Positions 26,495 to 39,221 of a stretch of DNA of 64,000 bases are shown here, piece after piece (the stretch's first letter is position 1; every line of letters starts with the position of its first letter). Under the pieces are notes generated by a model that was not told the origin of the DNA, did not search any database, and worked only from the letters and a program-made list of their open reading frames with translations. The position numbers and the translations under genes were made by a program. Source of the stretch: Bugulina stolonifera (Eukaryota; Bryozoa; Gymnolaemata; Cheilostomatida; Bugulidae); NCBI GenBank assembly GCA_935421135.1, contig OW285192.1:11921501-11985500 (forward strand), written 5' to 3'.

Positions 26495-29400
26495 ATGCTG
26501 TCCCTAGTAAGCGGGATACTTGCTGTCGTATACATTATTCTATCCTGGATATGGGTGGTGTTTAAGATATTTATCCCAGCCTTTGTTCTCTGGTACATCT
26601 ATTGGAAGAGTACGAGGCGTAGGCAGCTGATAGATCGAATTCCTGGGTTTAAAGACTGGCCACTATTAGGAGATGTACTGTTCTTTGAAACAGACCCTGC
26701 AGGTATACATTTACTAGCTTATACATGTATGTACTTTAGTGAATGAACCTGCAATGTTAAATTACATAGTGCATTATTGTTTCGCTATGTTACTTGCAAC
26801 CATTATAGTATTGTGCATGTTTATGTTGTGCATGTAGCCCTATATTCAGTATAATGCTGTAAACATAAATGTAGTTATACATGTACATATACCTAATAAC
26901 TTGTGTTGGCAGTGACATCTGGTTTCAGTTTCTAACCGACATTTTCAAAACAGTACATATTTACTGCTAGTGAGAGATGTTACATAGTCTTTGCTACTAT
27001 TATTATGTCATTGGCATGGTAATATTAGGCCATAGATACGGAGAGTAACTCAACACAGAACCTTGGCTATGTCAGATGCATATTAGATATTTGGTCCTAC
27101 CCGCAGTGATGGTGATACCTTGGTTCATTTTGCAGCATTTATCCAGCAGTTACTGAGACTGGCTGATACCAATAGATCTCTAAAGATATTTAAGCTGAAG
27201 TTTCTAGAATTATCACAGGTTATGGTGTTTTCTTCTGAAGATATCGAGAAACTCCTCAGCAGTCGAATAAATATTGACAAATCTCCAGAATACAGTGTGG
27301 TTCACCGGTGGCTTGGATTTGGTTTGCTTACAAGGTAGGTCACCATTTTGATTTTGCATTATTCATATTTATTTTATGCCTTTTATATTTTTATGCAATT
27401 CTAGGTGTGTTTGCATTTGCACAATAATGTTCTGTGAACCCAAGTAAGTATTGTGTATTATGTTTTGGTGACAGCAAATTCTAGCATCAAAATTAAAGTA
27501 TATTTATGCTCATAAGTAACCCGTATAACCTCATAATATTATTAGTTTTGGAAATGGACAGTTCAACTCACATTTGAGAAAGATGTTATTATTTAAAGAT
27601 CATTTGAATTGAATTCAACACCAAACTTCTTTCTGATTAAAAATATTTTTGTGCAAATTTACACGTATTTTATTTAGCGTTTCTCCATGGAGGTTTTGTA
27701 GACCCGTTACAAATTTTAGTAATATGAAGCTAATTACTATAATATTATACTGCACACAGCTCTGGAGCAAAATGGAAGAGCAGACGGAAAATAATCACAC
27801 CAAGTTTTCACTTCTCTATTCTGAAGGAATATCTGGTGTTAATCAACAGCCATGCAGGAGAGTTGAAAGAGAAGCTCCTTCGAGATGCTGCTGATACAGG
27901 AAAGCCATACGATATCTATGAAGACGTGACATTGAATACTTTAGATATAATATGTGGTAAGATATATAGAGTACATGCCAGAGAATTGACGTCTTGTATT
28001 GGCCTTCATAGGTTTACCCTCATTGTAAGCCTATATGGTTTACGATAACACTACAGAAGTATTTTCACCAACTCACTAGTGTGTTTGGTAAACAACACAG
28101 ACTTCAATAATACATGCAGTACATGTATTAGGTTTTTCTTTGGCACATTAGGCGTATTTGGATATTGCACCGTGCAAGCTTATAAATAGCAATCTGCGGC
28201 AATAACAATATATTTTATTCAATAATATAGCGCTAGCTATAACGCAAGGCAAGGCGTGCCTGGCAATAATAATATAAAGTATATTCACTTAGCGAGGGGA
28301 TTTCCCTTCAGAGCAAGCACTAGTCATGCCTGAACGCTCAAGTTGTATTCGGATAGTCAGACCAGTGCTATATGAACCAGTACAGTTTACGAATATGCCT
28401 ATTGTGTTCATGTAGCAGATATTAATTTATTTATTGTTCAAATAATTGTTTGAAAACAGTAGTATACTGTTAGTGAAAAAGTATACAATATAATGTAGGT
28501 CTGCATTATCTGCAACATCAGTTGTACACACCTGCTGAATCTACTGCATTTCACAAGAAACTGGTCCCGTCTACTCTCTGAACCTCTCATTATTTACTAG
28601 AGGAATTTGACATCTATACACTCTGCCTGTTCTCCTCACAGACACAGCTATGGGTGTAACTGTGGATGCGCTAAACGGTGGACAGTCCGACTATGTCGAA
28701 GCTCTTCAGCTCATTAAAGATGAAACGATAGAGAGAGCTAAGAATCCACTTATACTACCCGACATCACTTTCAACTTGACCGCTGCCGGTAGAAGAACTA
28801 ACCACGCTATTGATGTTGCACACAGGTTCACCATGCAGGTTCAAAGTGAATGCTATGTTTTATAATATGCAATACTGAGTCATGGGTGATTGCAATGTGA
28901 CTTCATTAGCGCTGTGACTAACCCCCGTTTCTTAATTTGCCCAAGTCACTACTGCAATTTTCAAATTTAACAACTCAAACTAGCTCATCACTCTTGATGG
29001 GCTTGTGCCATTGCATCCAAAACTTGTGCTCTATAAAGTTATTGGCCAAATTCTAGACTTTAGATTCATTGGGTCAACATGATGTATACATACACTGTAG
29101 TTTGCAAAAACAGTAAATACATGTAGTATAGCTAAATTTATACTTGTATGGTTAGAGATACTACTAGTACTATGATGGTGTTAGTAGCAGAGTTAGGTGC
29201 AAAAGTGGAGAAATTTGAGATAGCCTTTGTTCTTCGCCAAAACTGAAGCAGGAGAAGTTGTCTTCTCTATATTTTGCTGGTTGACCGCCCTTACCCCAAA
29301 CCCCAACCACAAACAAGGAACTAAGACTATCTAAATTTCTCCACTACTGCACCTAATTGTAGTAGCATTGGTTGCTAATTGATGTATGTTTTCTGCACTG

Positions 29401-31649
29401 AACAGAACATTTGCATATGATTGTGTGTGAACAAAATATACTTTAATTGTAACAAATCATTTCCAGCTTGAGACTTGATTAAACATAAAGTTGTGGGAGG
29501 AGTTATTGTTGTATAGCTTTAATCAAATAGTTATTAATGGTGCAGTTGGTAAGACAAATTTATATTCCGTAATTCTGCCTAGGTAATCAAGGAAAGACGG
29601 GAGGCCAAGAAAGCAGCAGAAAATTCTTATGAAAGTAGCAGAAAACACAAACCATTTCTAGATCTCCTGATAGACTCCAAGGATGAAGACGGTCAGCCTC
29701 TTACTGACTTAGATATCAGAGAGGAAGTCGACACTTTTATGTTTGAGGTAAAAAAGTAAAGTGGATTCACCCGTATTTGTTCAAACATACTGCTCACTGC
29801 TGTATGCATGTAGGAGGTGTTGGCTAACATGTTTTGCATCACTTCTAGACCAGGAAAAATCATTTTACTTCCTGTTGGAAGTAAATGCATTGGCAAATAA
29901 AAAGGCTGTAGTTATGGCAGTGATAGCTGACCTGTCTTTGATGACAACACATAATGCATTTTATTCTAATGAGTGCGATTAATTACTTTAAGGGTCACGA
30001 TACGACATCCACAGCTATCGGGTTTGCTATCCACTTGCTAGGGGCCAATGTTAAGGTGCAGAGGAGATGTCAGGAGGAAATAGATGTAGTCATGGGTAGG
30101 TAAAAATAAAACAAGTTCTTGAAGTAAACAAGAGATGTGGAGATGGAAACGAGGAGTGAGATACAAGAGATGGTTTATCCAATCTAGTTAGGGTATAATA
30201 GTTTCAGTTGACATTGAGTTGTCTGCCCTGTGGTGAACTTATCTAAACTTGACAATCTGCTTGCAAAGCTGTACCATATAATGTATTCAACACTTCAATA
30301 GGTATAAAAACTCTATATCACTATCGTGAGCACATGTTTATGTGCATAGGATGGTTATGCATTGCAGCAAACCCTAACAGCGAGATGACGGCAGCCGACT
30401 TATCTAAGATGACCTATTTAGAATGTTGTATTAAAGAAACTCTTCGACTTTTCCCACCAGCAGCATTCTTTGGGAGAACCCTTGCAGAAGACACAGAGCT
30501 AGGTGAGGCCACCATGTTTAATGCTGCCATAATGTCATGTGAATTATTGTAGTCTGACATCTTTAGTGATTAGTCCGCTTTGAACACCAGTAATTCTGCT
30601 TAGTTGGGAGCCTGAAATCTACTTTCTAAAGGGTCAAAGCTTTGCTATAGACATTTACCATGCACTATTATTAACTAGTCAACGTGTGTATGCAGTGATA
30701 GAATCGTATAGTAATGAGAGAACACTAGAACACTGGATTTTATACCTATGTATTTGAGTCTAGAAGCTACCTTTACTAGATTTTTGACATCTCAGTACGC
30801 AGCTATGTAGAATCGTCTGGTTCAATGTGTTTTCGCTATATTATCCAAGCTCTTGATTGGACTATTTACTGTAGCATGTCAAAATAGTGAAGCAGCATTC
30901 TTATTGGCTAAAGATGCTCATAGAAGCTATCATCTGGGACAGAACTATACTTGTAGCTTATACAAAGTAGCTTGTGTCCTTTAATATGTTTCAGCTGGTT
31001 ATATGGTCCCCAAAGGAGTATCAGTGTCAGCGTTTACCATGGGACTGCACAGAGATCCCCAAGTATTCCCAGACCCAGAGACATTTGCTCCAGACCGGTT
31101 TACAACAGAGAACTGTATTAACAGGAGTCCCTTTGCTTATGTACCGTTCAGCGCTGGTCCTCGTAACTGCATAGGTAAAGTAAACAAAACCACAGCAAAA
31201 CCAAAATAGGTGACTTTTATGAGATGTAACGTACATAGTAATATTGTCTGTTTACTTCTTCACCTCATTATTTCATTCCAAACAAAAATTGTTTGGTTGG
31301 AAAAAAGGCAAAACGTGGTCTAGAGAGAGGTAGGTCTTCCATGTTGTATAATTCGTAATATCACTTCCCTTGTACAGGAAAAAAATTTGCTAAGAATGTC
31401 GGTGATGAACCAAAACCAATAAACAAGATCATTGTTATAGTTGATAAGAAAGAATATTGTCATTGCATTTTAACATTGACAATTTCAGGACAGAAGTTTG
31501 CCATGATGGAGATGAAGGTTCTACTTGCAACTCTACTACATTCGTTCAGCATAGAATCTACACAAACTAGAGAGGAGCTTGGAGTACGCCCCGCACTTGT
31601 TTTACAACCATCTCATGGAATAATGGTAAAGCTGACTAGCAGATTTTAG
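26495..31649 (+). CDS. CYP4V2: Cytochrome P450, CYP4 family (CYP4V2-like), 9 exons
   Basis: Exons 26495-26702, 27136-27334, 27760-27956, 28642-28838, 29583-29747, 29993-30095, 30368-30502, 30995-31174, 31489-31649. Total 1545 nt, 514 residues, normal for CYP4. The start gives an N-terminal membrane helix (about residues 3-32) followed by a basic stop and the hinge IPGFKDWPLLGD. Then come WKSRRKIITPSFHFSIL (typical of CYP4), the I-helix EGHDTTSTAIGF with the catalytic acid and Thr, the K-helix KETLRLF (ExxR), and the heme loop FSAGPRNCIG with the Cys ligand. The signature Glu before GHDTT is present. Expected role: ER-bound omega-hydroxylation of fatty acids or related lipids. The exon 4 donor (GTTCAA) is weak. 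It lies between Bcl-2-like genes B1 (head-to-head, 1.8 kb) and A (tail-to-tail, 0.7 kb). The symbol is by similarity; orthology is not shown. Confidence 0.93.
28149..28401 (+). mobile_element. MITE, TAGGCGTATT inverted ends
   Basis: 253 bp with inverted ends TAGGCGTATTTGGAT and TACGAATATGCCTA. An inverted copy is at 41961-42218. Noncoding; lies in intron 3 of the P450 gene. Confidence 0.6.
29193..29356. mobile_element. MITE, TTAGGTGC inverted ends, second copy
   Basis: Same family as 5950-6113, same orientation, about 90 percent alike by eye. Lies in intron 4 of the P450 gene. Confidence 0.65.
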
Positions 31650-32351
31650 GTGCAGTTGAGATTTTAATAATTTCAAAACTGAGTGCATTATTTTCAGCAA
31701 TTTTTAAATCGAGTAAATCATAGCATGAACTGTAATTGTTCGACTAAGAGTACATTGTAACATACAGCTAGGTAAGGGTAAGTTATGCCTAGAGCTGCAT
31801 AATATTACATACATTACTGCCATTTATCTCCAGATTGTCAATGCTAACTGTGTTTCCTAAAGCAGCATTAATACCTGTTGACCATTAAGTACATGTCGTA
31901 GACCATATAAAACAGCTGCACAAATTAAGGAGATGTTTGTTATCTTTTGATTTGAAGAGACAACTCAATCCCTAAAGTAAGTTTTGCTGCACCACACGGT
32001 GATTTGCAAACACCATGAGTCATCAATTCACTTTGTCTGTGAGCTGGAGCATAGTCTGAGACAAGATTAGTGACGAACTCTTAATTGAAAAAAATCAAAC
32101 AAAACACATCCCTTTCTCATAGCTCACATTGTTAATCAATAAGTTAATAGGCCTACATGAACAAGTCAGTTATAATTGTCACATCATATGGTCAACTGAG
32201 CAAGTTTTCACTGTAATATTGTACATTTTATTTTACTTTACTTAAAAAAGTAGATAACATGCTAGTAGAGGTTTACTTGAGAGGCTATTCCCATGATGAC
32301 TAGTTTATAGACCTCTAAAGGCTATTCCCATGATGACTAGTTTATAGACTT
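31650..32351. other. Convergent 3' region of the P450 gene and gene A
   Basis: About 0.7 kb with no coding signal; a minus-strand AATAAA-like site lies near 32228 for gene A. Confidence 0.4.
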
Positions 32352-32356
32352 CTAAT
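32281..32356. repeat. 38-bp tandem duplication over the gene A stop codon
   Basis: GGCTATTCCCATGATGACTA + GTTTATAGAC occurs twice; the upstream copy (minus strand) includes the stop codon at 32352-32354. Confidence 0.85.
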
Positions 32357-35300
32357 TCAAATGGAGCTGTTTAAGCTTCTTTGCTGCTGGCTGGGATTTG
32401 CTACTCTTAGAAAGAGAACAATGTGGAATGTGTGCGAGTCTTTTAGCCTCAGTTCTGGTTTTTGGTGAAGGTGGGGTGGGAGCTTTATGGAAACGTTCTG
32501 CCACCCAGTCAAAAGCAATCGCCTTCGACTGCTCTGTTGGTACGCTAGGTATGAGATGTGCCAGCATGCATGGGTCACTCACTGTCTCCTAGTTAAGGGT
32601 AAAACACAGATATACATGAATGTACATTTATATAAATGTAAATATACTATCAAATACATGTAGATATTTATATTAATGTATAGAATTAAATCTACTAGTA
32701 TATCTACATGTACATGTCATTTATGGGTATACACAATCATGTAATGTGTTGGCACGCGTTTTGTCAAGGGTTACAATGCTTAGCTTCTTCTCCTTAGGTG
32801 TTTCTCCTCCAGTTTTTTAAGGTTACAGTTGGTGTCATGGTGACAGACAGTATGTAGTTTGGAACTCTAGTTGAGCCAATCTCTGGAGATGGTAGTAACA
32901 CACACACTTTTATATAGTATCATGATTGTATGCATATTATACTATAATACATACATGTATATGATCGTATTACAATAATGATTTCATATACATGTATGTA
33001 CTATATTATGAATATGTTACATAATGTTATATAATATATACACCAATTATATGCTACAAGTAGCACAATATTTAAAGGGATAAGTTTAGCCTAGGTTCCT
33101 TACCCAGCCCCTTTTATTCACAAACTCATAGATTCCTTCTGTACCAAAATACTCAATAGTCCACTCTACCAGCTTTGCCAGTCCCTTGGCATTATCCAAC
33201 CGTATCATTAAGTTAGCAGTCTCCAACACTATAGTCAGCATCTTCAAATAATAGCAATGTAGCAATATAATAGCATAGTAATATAGTAATATAATAGCAT
33301 AGTAATATTAGTAATATAATAGCATAGTAATATAGTAATATAATAGCATAGTAATATAATAACATAGTAATATTAGTAATATAATAACATAGTAATATTA
33401 GTAATATAATAGCATAGTAATATAATAGCATAGTAATATAGTAATATATTATAGTAGTCATGTCAGTAATTCAGCATAATAACGAGAAAAAGATTATATC
33501 GGTTCACTTGAGATATTAGCAAAGTGAACATGATTATAGTAATATTTTTATACATGTACATGTATATCACATGCATTTATATTGTACTCCGTACCAAGAC
33601 ATCTGCAAGGAATAGGAAAAAATATATTATTTGAAAGTTGATGAAAGTATCAAAAATAATTTTATGTAAAATTCTTGTGCAGTGCTGTACTTCATAAAAA
33701 ATACTTTGGTATTATCCAAAAAGAAGGAATTATTTATGTAAGAAAGTTTGCTCTTTATAAATATCTAAATATTTCACCATCTAGTTAGAAATAGCTATGT
33801 TCTGCTCAAACAAGTAAATTTTACATTGAGTGTCTTAGAAGAAGAGTTTGATCGCTATGGAAATCATCAGCGAATTTGCCAAGTCTAGGTAAATTTGGGA
33901 GAGGTGAACACACAAACAGTATCTGCTTTTAATGTACATGTACCGTAACACGTGCACATAGTTTATTAAAGAAAATAGTCAAAAGTCTAAAACTTACAAG
34001 AACTACTCCACTCCAGGTTACTTTTTTGGCATCGATCTCTCGGAACTTCCAAAACAAATTCATCTTCCTCATTTCCTCATCGTCCATGCCTATGAGCTCA
34101 CTCATGGCTTCGTCTATGTAACCAGTTATTAAAACTTCTGACGTCCTATCCCAATCTGTAAAATGACTCGTATAGATCATGACTTATCAAGGTGCACCTG
34201 CATATAAACTATGACTCATCAACGTATTGCCTGCATATGGACCACAATACTTTACAAAACCTGCAAGCAACGCAAGTGAGAGCCAGTTTGTACAGATATC
34301 TCTGACATCTCTATCAATAATATTATATTTCTAAGAGCCTTTGCATTTGTTTGGAGTCCAAAGGTTGTATTGCTCATACTTCAGCTCTGTTTCTAGATTC
34401 TTAGTACAGGTAAGACCGTTCACAAATAGAACTGGTATCACATGTGTAGGTTTACATGTGTCGCATTTGTACCTGTCCATGCGTCACATGTGTACGTGTG
34501 TTAATACATGTGTCGCATGTGTCATATGTATACGTGTGTACACGTGTCACATTTGTACATGTATGTAATAGTTCCGACTTACATAGCTTCTCAAACAACT
34601 CCAGTATTCTCATCGCATTTCCCCGGACATGCTCCCAATCAGACAGCTGTAGTTCTACAGGTATCTCCCTAAGATGATCTATAAACTTAGGGTCACCTAA
34701 GCACTGGCTCAGAATCCTATAAGTGAACACCAGCGAGTGTAGATACCCAGTCATGCAGACTTACGCTTTAGCAACAAATGATTACACATACACGTGCATT
34801 GTCAGAAGCATTACAGACTTTGCATCATACTTTAGTTGTGCTATGGAGTTTTAATAATGTTTGAATTCGGCCATTACTACAACTGTAGTAAGATAAAATA
34901 AATCACAATCAGCTGGTAGCCTCTAAATCCTTCGATTTTCTAAATCTAGAGATCTTTGCTTCTGCTCACTCAAAAGGTAGCAGGTCGAAGTTTTTGTGGC
35001 AACCATAAAAATTGTAGGCCTACTTTGGGTGCAAGTGTACTTATTTTTCGTTTTTATGTGAAAGTGGAGTTTATATACATGTAGCTTATAAACGTATAAT
35101 TCTTGCTGATTTTACTGTAACATATATGAACTCTGTCTACTTCCTCCTGCGTGTACGCTGTAAGGCCAAACATACATGTGCATACATACAATGTACATGC
35201 GTATGCGCATCCGAGATTAAATATAATTTTTAAACCTACGCTTGCTCAACCAGAGATATGATAGTTCCAGCCATCTCATAATAAGCAGGATCAGTTCTTG

Positions 35301-38068
35301 TAGTACTACACGGCCTCTTGGGAGTTTTATCTGGAGAGGAGACGGGTGAAAGTGGTTTCTGGCGTGGTATTCTACCGTGTCTGCTGTGACTTCCACAACG
35401 ACCCTCTAGCGTTCCAATCCGCTCTTGGTCCGGTACTGGCAATATCTCACCCTGGAGTCATATTTAATTATTTGATGATGAAATGGTCCTCTATTCAAGC
35501 ACCAGGAACATACTAAAGTGTTTTTTACGAACTTTAGTGACACTAATAATGAAAATAAAATTACTGCAGGATGGTATTAGAGGTATGTTCTTCTGCACCG
35601 GAACATTATAGACTTAGAAAATAAAAAATGATTTTATCGAAATCCAAACCAATGATGTTTACACTCTAACTGCCTAATAGCTCATCTATCATGTAAGCTC
35701 AATCTTGCATGTATTCATTTGAAATTTTTGTCAATTATTGCCTGCACAAGGTTTTAAATTTTCACTTTGCCTAAATGATAAAAATTGATGACAATGGTGC
35801 ACCACGGGCAAAAATCTGTGTAGCTGTTGCATTCTATGCTTATGTCTATTTCTGTGTTTACGGGAGTGTAACAACCTACCCATCCACGGGAATTCTTAAT
35901 CCACATGGAAACACGGTTAGCCTCCAAAGCACCCAGTGTATTCTCTAGGATCCCTTCAACTATGTCTATAGCCTTGTTTTGGATGCAGTATAGGATGAGC
36001 TTGTATGACAGAAGGAATACCTGTAGGAAATACAACAATACTAAACAGAGGGGGTCTGAAGTTCAGAATTATTTTTCTATTTTTGTGGCCCCAGCGACCT
36101 ACCTTGTCAAACACACTCATAGAGTTATCTCTATGAACACACCTATTTTCATCTAAACAATATTATTCGTTCCTGGTAGGTAGAGCTGCGAGAATACGAT
36201 CTGGTTTGGAATCACAGCTAAAAGGATACTTCTGCCATAACGCAAGCAGTAGTGAAAAGCATAGCATACTGGCAGTAATGAAATGCAATGAAGCAACACG
36301 CTGACATATTTAGGGTTTAGTACAGGGATCGTACACGGGTGAATATAAAAGATACATTTTTCCAACTGAATACTCTTCAAGTCAAACAGAGTTTTAATTA
36401 GATATGAATCTGTCATATCCATGCAATTAACAAAGCTGTAAACTGGTCTCTAGGTCCTAGTGAAGAGTAAATTTGCTGTAATATTTTGTCCATTACTAAT
36501 GCAAGAGAGTGCTGAACGCAATGCAAAGTTGTCCTCTCCCAATCTATCTCATCTCAGGTAAATTGAGAGAGGACAACTTTTAATCACAACCAATCACATA
36601 GCAATGCTCGTAGTATGTTGGGCTTCTATGCAACATAAATAGGTCTCAGCTAAACTACACACACATCAGTTGTGCACATACAAGTATGAAGAGAATATAC
36701 ACGTACATGTACATTGTAGTTAGATATAAATGATCTGATATCAACATAAGAATTAGGTTCAATTAATTTAGCTCCTATACTTATGATGCATTTGTCTCAA
36801 AGCAATAACATCTTACCCCAACTATTCTTTGCCAACTAATAATATATCTTCGGTCTGTTGTGCCTGCAGCATGGTGAATGAACATCTCTCTAACTGCCTC
36901 GTCTATTAGGCAGCTTGTGTACCTAGATTGAAGAACCTTGTTTTTGTCTACCAAGCGTCTAAAAGCCTGCTGATAGTTCTGCTTGTCTTCTTCATCAAAC
37001 ATGGCTTCAGCTGCAAACAACATAGTCTCAGTTCAACCGAATCTATGTTATACATTTGTGAGACAATGATTATTATTATTTCCCTAAAACCAAATGTTAC
37101 GAAGAGGTAGCTAGTAGTTAAAGGGTCCACCACCAACTATCTGAAAAGTTTTGCTTCAAACAAGTAGATCTACTCAAAATAGCTTAGAGACACTGTCTTG
37201 AATATTTTAGAGCTGATGTGATATTTCCGTGTATTCTATGTGGAAATCACACAAATTTAGTACACTAATTTTTAACCACACCTACGAAACATAAAAATCT
37301 TGGTTTATGAATACAACCATCTACTGTACATGCAGGCTGACCTATGCAAATCTAGCAGTACCTATTGGGATAATGCAGTGTAATAATATGTACTGTAAAA
37401 AATACAGTGTATAGTTGTTGTTGTGGACTTTCCCTGTGAGCAATCTGGTTTTGAACCGCTAACCTCTGGCACTTTGCCTAGCATGTGTTCGAAGCCACTA
37501 CCATCATGGCCACCTCACCAACCACAAAAACTGAAGTTTCGACGAACGCACGTATAGCTGCAATTAGCTCACACACGCGGCTGGACAGCTCCACCACAAT
37601 ATTAATATGACAAATATGTACACGTGATTACACTTTAGTATGCTTGCTACCTTCGGAAAGAATTTCTTTCAAAAACCACACACACATAGACATAATTCAC
37701 ATGTATATGCACATGTATGTGCTGTAGATGTTCTTACATTACGCATTACACGTTGCAGCCATGTAGGCCTACACAGATACCAATCTGCAAATTTCTGAAA
37801 GGGAAGTCTGATAATTTAGCTTTATAACAGGCTCACCATAGCATGCTGTCACTTTTAACACTCTTACACTACAAAACAGCAATCAGCAATCAGTCATCAA
37901 GTGGCACATCTTGAAAACTCACCGTAAGGGTTGATAGCTCTAGCAATGTCAGCGCATGCCGTCCCATAGGCACCGGGTGCTCTATAGCCATCAACTGCAT
38001 CCATGGCCTCGGCAACATTTGCTCTCTGAAAGTTTGTCCTTGAGGCATCTCTCCTGTACTGGTCTAAG
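32352..38068 (-). CDS. Two-domain Bcl-2-like protein (gene A), 5' end missing
   Basis: Exons in coding order: 38068-37923, 37010-36817, 36020-35880, 35451-35240, 34716-34583, 34155-33998, 33241-33104, 32588-32352. The first listed exon needs an upstream exon ending in phase 2, as in B1/B2; I could not find it (an LTR sits at 38269-39221). Domain 1 has ISWQRIVG with MWIKNSRGW; the interval between the Trps is almost the length seen in human BAX and aligns without large gaps. The linker exon (GEILPVPDQER...) starts directly after the BH2 Trp and has no usable in-frame upstream ATG, so it joins domain 1 to domain 2. Domain 2 has VTWSGVVL and a degenerate BH2, IYEFVNKRGW. Both BH2 exons end TGG then GT. 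The C-terminus is Lys-rich (AAKKLKQLHLN) with no membrane segment. Exon phases parallel B1/B2 throughout. Confidence 0.75.
33250..33455. repeat. AT-rich tandem array before the BH2 exon of gene A
   Basis: Units of TAGTAATATAATAGCA in 12-27-bp combinations end 10 bp from the acceptor of exon 33241-33104, replacing any polypyrimidine tract. Confidence 0.85.
37430..37525 (-). mobile_element. tRNA-derived SINE-like sequence
   Basis: Minus strand reads TGGCCATGATGGTAGTGGC (box A like), then GGTTAGCGGTTCAAAACC (box B like). Acceptor-stem pairing is not convincing, so a SINE head is likelier than a tRNA gene. Confidence 0.4.
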
Positions 38069-38268
38069 CTACAAACGGGGCATAGTAATACAGCATATAC
38101 ATGTGAATAGAAGGAGTTATCTTCTCCTATAATGAGGATGTATCATTTTAGTTGGCATGGGATGTAAGTATGTATGCATTACATAACATGGTATATGGAT
38201 GTACATGTACAATGTGCATGTAAGTATGTAATGTTACTGAGTTGTCCTCACATGTACATCGGATGTAT

Positions 38269-39221
38269 TGTGGTAAATCAGCCTCCGTGGTGATAGTCTC
38301 CCTTGGTTAACCACACTCTGACTATATATTTACTCTTATACATGCATTAACATTGCCTTACTATATAATCTTATGCATGCATGGACATTACTATTATTAT
38401 AACCAACTGCTTATGCATAGTGTGCTTTGTATTATTATCCTTAACCAATCAGGTTATTGTATTTTACGCATGGTTTAACTCTACTATGTATGCAATTATC
38501 TATTTAGCCTGATTATATCTTCTAAGTCTTTTACCTGTACACTTTTCGGGGCCGATGTCTCTAAACATGGCCATATTTATATATTATCCATACTGGACTA
38601 TTGTAAGCACTTTTTGTGCAAGGCCGACCCTTTTGGTGGCCGACGTCGGGCGGAACTACGCCATGTCGTTGTGTAAGTTTCGGCCCGATACCTTATCGTA
38701 CCTTTTTCCGGAAGTGTTATTAGTATAAAAGCCAGCACATTTTCTGTATCAAATCAGTTGTTGATTGCGCTCTAATAAAGCAACATCTCCTAACTCAACC
38801 TAGAGTCTTACTCTTGCAGGCAGGTAGCTCCACCCACAGGTCTTCTTAGACCTAAGCGGCTGAGCTCATCCTCATACTCGTTTAAGCACTTTTTCTACAC
38901 TCCTTGTGAGTTCTACATCATCAGACTTTAGTCGATCTCGGATTCTTTATGAATCTAGCGTCGGGCCTAAGTCCTTAGATTACTACTACTTCTTTCTGCA
39001 CCCCTATGGAGTATAAACCTACAGACCTACATCGACCCTGGACTCTTTCATGAATCTCAGCCTCGGCCTACGTCATTATCAACAATACTAGAGCCTTAAC
39101 TAACTGTTCACTCTCTATGTAATGTGTGGAAATTACCTTGGTCGTCCTCTACCAACCTCCAAGCCCTTCTCGTACCCGTGCTCTATCGGCACTCGTACGT
39201 AACACAGCTCAAAACATTACA
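38269..39221 (+). mobile_element. Solo LTR, 4-bp target duplication GTAT
   Basis: 953 bp, TGTGGTAAATC...CATTACA, flanked by GTAT at 38265-38268 and 39222-39225. TATAAAA is near 38724 and AATAAAG near 38774. It is the cleanest member of the family in the window and lies just upstream of the first recognised exon of gene A, where it may separate that gene from its missing first exon. Confidence 0.85.

Noticed and set aside
36153..36422. Minus-strand hydrophobic ORF in gene A intron
   Set aside because: Lies between two well-supported gene A exons, lacks splice sites and similarity; chance frame.
37430..37525. True tRNA gene
   Set aside because: Box A and B resemble tRNA, but acceptor and anticodon stems do not pair; likelier a SINE head.
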